This document shows positions 56,503-64,000 of a stretch of 64,000 nt of DNA, in pieces. Origin of the DNA: Persicaria tinctoria (Eukaryota > Streptophyta > Magnoliopsida > Caryophyllales > Polygonaceae); the NCBI GenBank assembly GCA_037127255.1, contig JBANSL010000001.1, forward strand, positions 41,841,001 through 41,905,000, read 5' to 3'. The notes under the pieces are model-generated. The model searched no databases. It was not told where the DNA came from and worked only from the letters and a program-made list of their open reading frames with translations. The position numbers and the translations under genes were made by a program. Every line of letters starts with the position of its first letter. Position 1 is the stretch's first letter.

Positions 56503-56907
56503 TTAAATTTTATTAAAGGAATACTCAATTACCGCATCGCTGATGTTGAAGGTGAGCACTCCTTTCCTTACGCTTATGTTGGCATCCACCGTCGCCAAGA
56601 ATGGTCTTCCTAGAATAATTGGACAAGCAGGATCTTCTTGCATATCAACAACTAAGAAATCAGCAGGGACAAAGAATTTACCTACTTGTACTGGGACGTT
56701 GTCCACCATGCCTGTTGGAATGACCACTGTGTTGTTGGCCATGTAAAGTCTAGCGTCCACAGGCTCCAGGGCACCTATCTTAATCTTGGACCAAATTGTT
56801 AAAGGCATTATACTCACACTAGCTCCAAGATCACATAGGGCATTAATTTTGTATGGACCAAATCCAAAAGTGATAGCAAACTTACCTGGATCCGGCCTCT
56901 TCTCCAA
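56503..56907 (-). pseudogene. Element F aspartic protease
   Basis: 134 codons: EKRPDPGKFAITFGFGPYKI, NALCDLGASVSIMPLTIW (catalytic Asp in D-L-G-A-S intact), QEDPACPIILGRPFLATVDA and SVRKGVLTFNI. It cleaves the gag polyprotein in Athila relatives. It is shifted by one base relative to gag, so a 1-bp indel near 56905 separates them. A TAA at 56503 separates it from the linker. Unlike C and E, the active site here is preserved. Confidence 0.85.
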
Positions 56908-58870
56908 TATGTCCCAAGTGGCTGCACTCCTCTATGATTTCAGCCATCGATCGCTTTTTGCTGAGAATCTCCTTCAGGAACTTGACATAGGATGGCATTT
57001 CATTGAGAGCTTCTGTGAAGGGGATGGTGACGTTGAGCTTCTGAAGCATCTTGATGAAGCGCTGAAACTTTTTCTCCGCCGGGTCCTTTAGAGATTTTAT
57101 GGGGAAAGGCAGCTTCTTTTTCTGATTCGGAGCCAGAACAGACGTCGGAGGTGCTGCAGACTTCTCTATGTCGACCAGGGGCTCCTCGACATCGACCAGG
57201 TCCTTGTCGATCTCGACCAGGTTGGGTGCAGTCGAGTTGTTGTGTGGTGCAGACGAAGATTCTAGAAGTTTCTCCTCGAGGTCGACGAGGCTCTTGTCGA
57301 GATCGACTAAGTGTTTGTCGATATCGACTTGCTGTTCTCCTTCGTTTTGCTGCTCTCCGACCTCTAGCTCTTGTAGTTGATGGGTGCTTCTGAGTTTTAC
57401 AGCAGCGATGCGTCCAGTCTTTCCCTTGGGATTTGTTTTTGGAGATCCAGGGAGCGCACCTGACTGTCTGGGGATTCCTGCTGCTAGCTGACCAATCTGT
57501 GTATCAACTGTTTTCCGCCAGATATCAATTTCCCCAAGCCTAGAGTTGACACCTTGCATCTGAGTATAGACAGAGTTGAAGGATTGCCTAGTTTCTGAGT
57601 GGTTTCTCCGTATTTCCTCCAGGACTGTCTGTATATCATCCTTTTTCTGCTCCCTTTCCTGATGTCCTGGAGCTCTGTAGGGCGGGGGATTCCTAGGGAC
57701 ACCTTGGTTCCATTGTGGTTGCTGAAACCTTTGGTCCCCCATGTAGCGACTAGGACCCCCTGCGTAAGCTACATCCTCATGATGCTCTGCCATCCTGACT
57801 TGTTCTGCGTGTGGGAACTCAGAAGTGGTGTGCCTTTGCGATCCGCATTCAATGCAAGGCTGGTTGACAGAGAGATACTTTACTTGCTTGATGAGCTTCT
57901 TATTCTGGTCTCTGTAGTACTGCTCCCTAACATCAGGATCAATCTCCTTAGGTGGCTCATATAGGGGCATGGATGGTGCTGGCCTTGCGTATGGGTTCTC
58001 TTGATAAGTTGCAGTAGACCCATACTTGTTGTCGTAGTTAGTTAGCTTCTCTAGCACACCTCATGCGTCACTTGGCGGCATTGTCAGATACTCATAGCGA
58101 GTATAATGGTTGATTCTGTCCTTGGCGACTTGATCAAGAGAGTTGAAGAAGATCTCCTGAATGACGTAGGGTGGCTGTCCATGAGTAGGGCAAGATCGCA
58201 GAAGTTCCTTGTAGCGCTCCCATGCCTTTGCCAGCGGTTCCCCTTGCTTCTGTTTGAAGGCGGTGATTCTCTGGCGGAGATGTGCTGTTTTGGCGGGTGG
58301 GAAGAATTTGTTCAGAAACTCTTGCTCTACTTGGGCCCAGGTTGTGAGTGATCTTGCTTTCAGCCCTTCCAGCCATTTCAGTGCAGGCCCAGCGAGAGAC
58401 CAGCGAAAAGATTTCATCTTGACATATTCCAAAGTTGTACCTTCAGCAATAGTATGACACATGTCAGAAAAGTTTGTAATATGTTCAAGAGGACACTCAT
58501 TAAATCTACCATAAAAGGCATTATTTTTAAGCTCTATAAGAAATTGAGTGCGAATTTCAAAAGAGTTTTGAGGGATTAGAATCGCCGATTCTGGCACGAC
58601 GAGAGTTGGGTGCATGTAGTCCTCTGCCGTGGTTGGATATTGGGCAAGCTCAGCCTGTGCTTGTTCCCTTGCTGCTCTCTCAGCGGTGATAGCAGCATCT
58701 TTAGCGGCGATAGCAGCATCCTTTGCGGCCAATTCCCTGGTAAGCCTAGCGACCAGCTGTTCCTGTGTCTCCGCAGCCGCCATGATCCTTTTGAGTTTAG
58801 AGTGGATGTGTAGGTAGCGCTCCGGTTCGTCTAAGCCGTCAAACTCAGGTGTTTGACCAGAACGACGCAT
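56882..58870 (-). pseudogene. Element F gag
   Basis: A single frame from MRRSGQTPEFDGLDEPERYL to EECSHLGHI, broken by one TGA at about 58061 where C has Trp (DAWVTLDK). An Ala-rich coiled segment (AAKDAAIAAKDAAITAERAA, residues ~50-75) is followed by the capsid signature CPLEHITNFSDMCH and the segment TTWAQVEQEFLNKFFPPAKT. The zinc knuckle CIECGSQRHTTSEFPH has lost its last Cys (Phe). Palindrome-encoded repeats follow (VDIDKHLVDLDKSLVDLEEK; LVEIDKDLVDVEEPLVDIEK). Gag packages element RNA. The near-intact frame suggests recent function. Confidence 0.9.
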
Positions 58871-58932
58871 ACACCTGAAAAGTAACTCAAAGAAACAGTG
58901 AGAACTGACTACCTAAGACGCGATTGATAGCT

Positions 58933-58950
58933 TCCCCGACAACGACGCCA
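58933..58950 (-). promoter_or_regulatory. Primer-binding site of element F (tRNA-Asp type)
   Basis: The plus strand TCCCCGACAACGACGCCA differs from the tRNA-Asp end at two positions and lies three bases from the 5' LTR. Confidence 0.9.
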
Positions 58951-58953
58951 ATT

Positions 58954-61234
58954 TGTTGTAAGGAGTGAATCAAGTATGAAATATAACGAAAATAGATCAA
59001 ACCAGACTTAGGCCCCAGCAAATAAATACAAGACTCCTCCAATGCAGTAAGAGAAAGTCAGGATCGAATCCACGAGGAAGCACGTCAGCAGTTCTCAGGT
59101 AGCTGTAAATTCTCACAGAAGCAGCAGAAAGACAGAAACACAGAAAAGACGCAAGAAACAGAAATAAAAGCAGAAAGTAACAAACAAAAGCAAAGCAACT
59201 AAACTAAACAGGAAAGACAAAGCAAAGCAACAAATAAAACGAGGACACAGAAGCTACTCGATCTCGAGTAAGCTTTCCTCTATATCGACTAAGGTGGGTC
59301 GACAACAGAAACTCAAAAACGAAAACAAAACAACTCGACAGACAACAGGCAACTCGATCTCGACAACCTCTACTCGAGATCGACAAGAAAAGCAGAAACA
59401 GAAACTGAAAATCGACAAAAGACATAAGAAAATCGCATCGACCTAGACCAGTCCTACTCGAGATCGACTAGGTGGTATTCGATCTCGACAAGCTCTCTTC
59501 TGTGTCGACTAAGAATGCAGAAAACTCAGAAATTTAAATTGCAAATTTTCGAAACCAAAACTCAGATCTTTGACGAAATAAATCAATATAATAAAAGACT
59601 TCCAAAGCCAGGGTTTCAACACCACAACGATAACCATGCAAAGTAACACATAAAGGCATAAAAGATCATGCTTTCCATCAAATAACTTTCGTCATTAACA
59701 AATAGGCATATAGAGACTTTCGCATAAACCCTAATTGTGACTAACCCTTTTTCACATAATTAATCCAAGTTGCATTAAGATCACTTTCGCTTCAATAACA
59801 CAAACAAGGATCACCTTCAACTCTCGCAAAAGAATCATGCTCCTAGGGATAGAAGATGAATTGCACAAAAGATCTGACCTTTATCGCATCGCCTCACATG
59901 ACCACTGTCGGGCTCACCCCAGCCCCAGAAGTGGGTGGACTACTCACGCCTCATCGCAATAACAGATATTGAATGATGAAAAGAACTAACTTGCATTAAA
60001 CTAAATTCAAAAGCCTTTACAATCCCGACAATCAACTTTCGCAGAAAGCCAAAACCCTAAAAACCTTAGAACTCCTAAACTTCTCTCTGTGGAACTAACT
60101 AATTGTGTGTCTTGGAATGAATAGAACTGAGCCCCTAAGGCCTTATTTATAGCCTTCTAGTCCTTGCTAATCAAGAATAGAAATCTTCTATCTCTATCTA
60201 AAATTATATCTAAAGCTTTAAAAGATAAATAAATGCCATAATGGAAATAAATCTAAAAGGAAAAGATAAAACTAAATAGGGTAAGTCTTCATGATGTTGA
60301 TAGATCTTGTCTCCCATGGATAGACTTGATGGATTTGGATAGAATCTTCCTCCTTCGGCCCCAAGGAATCCCAAGTCTACTCGGACAGGTCTTCGTCGAC
60401 ACGTTTCTGGGCACTGGGCTACTCGACCTCGACAAGGCTTCGTCGACCTCGAGTAGGGTTGATCGTCGATTGGACTTCCCGGCTAGCTCTGCTCGATGTG
60501 GCTCGGTCTGGACTCCTGGTGCTCGTCGACCTCGAGTAGCCCTTCATCGACCTCGAGTAGGGATGGGTCATCGACTAGGTCTCCTCGGGTGGCTCTACTC
60601 GGCAAGCTCGGATCTGGACTCAGGGACTCGTCGATCTCGACCAGGGCTTGTCGAGATCGAGTAGGGTTGCTTGAGGATGGTTCTCTGATGGTGTCGACTA
60701 GAGCTCCTCGGCATGGACTCGGACAGGCGTTGTGGGTCTTATCGATCTCGACTAGGGCTTGTCGAGATCGAGTAGGCTTGTCCTTGTCCTCGTCTTCTCG
60801 ATCAATCCTCTTCTCGACTCCGGGTGTGGTGTCTGGTCTTCGTCGATCTCGACTAGGGCTTGTCGAGATCGAGTAACCTCCGGAGCTGGGGTTGGCTTTC
60901 TCGATCAGGCTCTGTCGACCAAGGTTGCTCGGCTAAGCCCGTCTAGGTCGAGTAAGGTCTACTCGAGATGGAGTAGTCTGGTTCCTCGGCTCGATTCGAC
61001 TGGTTCCGTTGCTGCTTTGACCTTGGACTTCTGTAGCTGTTTTCCGAGCTTCTGTAGAATTGTTGTAAAATGCCTCGATTTCTGCGAATTAAACAGAAAC
61101 TGGTGTAGATTCCATAATTTGGCAAATAATCATAAACTACATAGGTTCTGTACTATCTTAGCCCAAATGAATGAAATGCATGTAGAAATCGATAAAAAGG
61201 TTACTGTAAAACATGGCAGATTCAGCTTACAACA
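58954..61234 (-). repeat. 5' LTR of element F
   Basis: 2281 bp. Minus-strand TATAAATA at 60144-60151. Near-identical to 51719-53928 except for the 71-bp segment near 59162-59232, which is rich in AAAGCAAAGCAAC words. Confidence 0.95.
60144..60151 (-). promoter_or_regulatory. TATA box in element F 5' LTR
   Basis: Minus-strand TATAAATA at the place conserved in all Athila-type LTRs of the window. Confidence 0.75.
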
Positions 61235-61239
61235 GGCAC

Positions 61240-62349
61240 CCAAGCAGGGGAGGTGGTTTTGGGGAGCAGAAACAAGGAGGTGAAAAGGGGTACGAGAGAG
61301 TAAGAAATTTGGAAAATGGAGAGATGGAGGAGAAGGAAAATTTGTGGGTTTGAAGATGAATACAAGGGTTGGGTGTGGGTTGCATAGGATAAAATTTAAG
61401 AAGATATGAATTCCAACACCCAATCCAATTCCCCGAACAGTAAATCTGAAAACTAGCTCTCATGTTCTTATTCCGACTCGATCAAAATAATGTTTTAAGG
61501 AAATCAAGTGGATATTGACGTTGGAGATTAATTTCAAATCACGACGTGAGAAGACAGAATAAATTTCCAAAAGTTCAAAATTAGGCCGGAATTTGCTTAA
61601 GGATTTTAAAATAGGAACATGTAATTGAGGATAAGAGTTTTCAAAATATCCAAATTTTTCGACTTTAATCGATTTTCAATAAAATATTATTCAAAATCAT
61701 TTTTGAAAGACCAAGGTCCTTACATCATTCACCTCTAAAAACAAGTCTCGTTCTCGAGCCTAAAATCATTTTTGAAATCAAGGGGCCTATCGAAATCCAA
61801 GTCAATCCCTCCTATGTTAGTCAAACCGATTTTCAAAACAATATCCACCTCTAAGGGCTAATCCCATATCGTTTTCCAATGTTCCGTTTTCAAAATCAGT
61901 TTCATTCTATCAAGTCAAATACTATCCTACTCAACATTCCTAGATCGCCGGAACTCATATTGCAACATAATCAAGTCATATAACATCATAATCAAGGATC
62001 AAGAAGTCATTAATTATGGCAACTTTAACATATCAACATCTCACATAGCAACACATAAAAAATGGTCATTATTCATAACATAGAATCTGCATGCCACCAA
62101 AATTCCAAATTCGAGTATCGCATATCAACATTGAAATCAGTACATTAGGGATAATCGTATTGTATCGTCTTATATTAACAGGTCACATAATCATGAAAAT
62201 CTGTATATAGTTACCACTCACAATAATGCACAACCACCACTCACTCACCATCAACTCTCAAGTCAAGGTTAAGCCTTATCTAGGTTCACCAAACTCAAAT
62301 CAGATAATAGTCCCAAGTATCTCACTTAATACATAGTCAAACCCAATCA
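61240..62349. other. AT-rich, LTR-like host sequence (right part)
   Basis: Continues 51581-51713 after removal of element F. Purine-rich at 61245-61380, then AT-rich with no ORF above background. Probably part of an old LTR, as the left part is. Its family is not identified. Confidence 0.4.
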
Positions 62350-63085
62350 TGTGAATGACGATGCCCCGGAAAACAACCCCCTTGAGAATGTGAATAAAAT
62401 TTCATAATTAGGTCATCCAACGCGAAATCACATGGATATATTACTATCGCGATCAGCACCAAGAACCCTTAACTAAGAGACTTGCGAATTGCGATCAGTA
62501 CCTATTGTCACACTCAACGCTTAACTCATGAAGCAACAATCTCTACTACACATCTTTGACCACAAATCCACGTCGTCTACCCTATGATAGAAGCAAGCAG
62601 CTCGCTGGCAAGGCACCGCCTGGCTGGAACCTTCTTACGACACAAACAACTCTCTGGCGTGAAGGCATGGACAACATGTGCCCTCGGCCTAACCTCGAGG
62701 TTGGAAACCAGCTCCTCGCTTGACAATACTATAAATACCCCTTTCCCCCCATAAGACGATGATCCGATTGGAGGAAACAAGGAAAGAGAGTTCTGCTATC
62801 CTTCTTGAGATAGAGCCCTCAAAGTTAAGTTATTGAGACCTCTGATCGGAGAAGAACACTTCTAGAATCAAACAACATCTCTCCATAACCTCTAAAGACG
62901 ATGATTGAACAGTGAATACAAGACGCGAATAGCTTCATCGCGAAGCATATATTATTACATGCCCCAACTCATAATAAAGATCATATTCATATATATATAT
63001 TTCCTGGTCGACCTTACAGGTAAATATAGGACATTTATCGTCACCTTAAGGTAAATTATATAGGTGGTTTTCAGGAAATGCTTCA
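62350..63085 (+). mobile_element. 5' LTR of a Tat/RIRE2-like Ty3/gypsy element
   Basis: The likely start is TGTGAATGACGATGCC and the likely end is GGAAATGCTTCA, directly before a primer site. It contains a TATAAATA at 62730-62737 followed by CCCCTTTCCCCCC. The start is a guess from the TG and the change of sequence style. The partner LTR is outside the window. Confidence 0.6.
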
Positions 63086-63104
63086 TTGGCGCCATCTGTG
63101 AGAA
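63086..63104 (+). promoter_or_regulatory. Primer-binding site of the right-end element
   Basis: TTGGCGCCATCTGTGAGAA, a variant of the TTGGCGCCGTCTGTGGGAA site common in plant Tat-lineage elements and different from the tRNA-Asp sites of B, C and F. Confidence 0.75.
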
Positions 63105-63390
63105 CCTTTCACGATGAGAGTTGCCTCTTAGAAATACACACTACCTTTTGAATCCGCAATTTTCATTCTTAGCTTTCGTATATATTATTCTTCGCGAATA
63201 TATCTATTTTACTATTTGCACTGATCCTTACAGTAATATGAATTTCACGTTATTTGGCGAGGAGTTTGGGAACTAATATCACGACGAAGGATAGAACAAT
63301 GGTTTAAACCTCAATGATACTCCCGAGGAGAAAACTCGTCCCCATTAAGGCGAAGACATCCCTTCGCAAACATTCTAGAACGCTGCCCTA

Positions 63391-64000
63391 GTGCCCCCAC
63401 CTAATCAGTATGGGGCATGGGGAGGCTTTCCCCCATACAAATATTTGACGATCAACTACCATCAAAATCGCTTCTATGGACAAGCCACAAATATGATGTC
63501 ATCCAACTTTGATCCTTACTACCATTACCAATTGCATAATCAAACACATATCACGTACAATCCCATTTCTAACTTGGTTGATGGCCCGATGAACCCTGGA
63601 CTGAATCATGAGAACAACAGTATTGATAAAAAGACCTCGTCATAGATGGATACACCGTCGCGGTGTAACTCTTCTAGGGGGACCTGACGCAATCCACTAA
63701 AAAGAAGCAGCCTTCCCTTCAACCTTCAGCAAAGAAGTACGTGAGACGCTCGTCCATAAAAGTTGGAGAGACGTATCAATTGCAATGTATACTGCGACTT
63801 CTGATCCCAAAGACAACATGGACCAGTTCACAACATCGATGGGGATTAATGAAAATAACGATGTTATGTTTTGCCAATCTTTCCCATCTACCTTAAGTGG
63901 GGTGGTCTTAAATTAGTTCATTTACTTGCCTCGATCATCAATAAGCAGTTTCGCCTAAATATTTGACATTTTTGTCGCCCCCTTTGGTAGCGGTTGCACG
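63391..64000 (+). pseudogene. Decayed gag of the right-end Ty3/gypsy element
   Basis: The first frame (MPPPNQYGAWGGFPPYKYLT...) ends at about 63645. Further on, around 63805-63990, the plus strand encodes DPKDNMDQFTTSMGIN, FCQSFPSTLSGVV, then a stop where Trp is expected, then YLPRSSISSFA and, after another stop, IFDIFVAPFGS. This is the Ty3 gag pattern D-P-x-x-x-x-D-x-F ... F-P-x-T-L-x-G-x-A ... L-P-x-x-S-I-x-S-F. The element runs off the window. Confidence 0.75.

Larger units (their letters stand above)
51719..61234 (-). mobile_element. Element F: complete non-autonomous Athila derivative, 9.5 kb
   Basis: The LTRs 51719-53928 and 58954-61234 (TGTTGTAAGG ... CTTACAACA, inverted termini TGTTGTAAG) are flanked by an exact GGCAC duplication (51714-51718, 61235-61239). 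A tRNA-Asp primer site lies at 58933-58950 and a 3' polypurine tract at 53929-53946. The internal 5.0 kb encodes gag, protease, a palindrome-rich linker and the integrase C-terminal tail. RT, RNase H and the integrase core are absent. The LTRs look about 98-99% identical apart from a 71-bp indel, so insertion was recent. It would need an autonomous partner such as a C-type Athila. Confidence 0.95.

Noticed and set aside
1..64000. CRISPR arrays, bacterial operons or integron-like repeats
   Set aside because: The tandem repeats have no unique spacers of constant length, and the genes, introns and TE types are plant nuclear.

Overview
The window is nuclear DNA of a flowering plant, most likely a eudicot with a repeat-rich genome. 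Evidence for this is Athila-type Ty3/gypsy elements primed by tRNA-Asp, an L1-type LINE carrying RNase H, a Stowaway MITE, a TRIM, and exon fragments of two plant genes, MRE11 and a NEF1 (NO EXINE FORMATION 1)-like gene. I see no intact host gene. Nearly all of the 64 kb is transposable-element sequence, and most boundaries below rest on target-site duplications (TSDs) read directly.

Left part (1-11.3 kb): an LTR tail (1-337), then a stretch without a recognised gene, then a ~9.2-kb Mutator-like candidate (1924-11133). The candidate has inverted ends and a 9-bp duplication. It holds the 5' exons of an MRE11-like gene (+ strand) and exons of a NEF1-like gene (- strand). Both point inward from the termini and both carry lesions. 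Inside it lie a LINE 3' remnant (3754-4305), an array built on a TTGTGCAA motif (about 4465-7111), a Stowaway MITE (6801-7021) and a tRNA-like sequence (7041-7111).

Centre (11.3-48.9 kb): a nest of insertions. Element E (11294-48924, Athila-like, both LTRs damaged) contains a solo LTR D (TSD ATAAG). D is split by element C (12173-44989, TSD TCAAG), a gag-pol Athila copy broken by stops and frameshifts. C's 3' LTR carries a solo LTR (12537-14355). C's gag is split by element B (24031-42499), a non-autonomous Athila relative with a 278-codon ORF of unknown function. B contains a hAT-like element (26075-38402, 8-bp TSD ATCAAGAG). The hAT-like element contains two TIR elements with GC-rich gene-like islands, a large TA-centred palindrome, a small element ended by inverted tRNA-like sequences, and a ~7.3-kb LINE (30750-38033).

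Right part (48.9-64 kb): an AT-rich, LTR-like host stretch holds a TRIM (50712-51575) and a complete non-autonomous Athila derivative F (51719-61234, TSD GGCAC). F encodes gag, protease, a repeat-rich linker and only the C-terminal tail of integrase. The window ends in a + strand LTR, primer site and decayed gag of a different Ty3/gypsy lineage (about 62350-64000).

Two patterns cut across elements. First, a short palindrome of the form TCGA-NN-TCGA fills both the LTRs and the polyprotein linkers of the Athila relatives, in family-specific versions. Second, B, C, E and F share a duplicated polypurine-tract block and a conserved noncoding block near the 3' end. The tRNA-like-ended TTGTGCAA elements are the strongest candidate for something undescribed.
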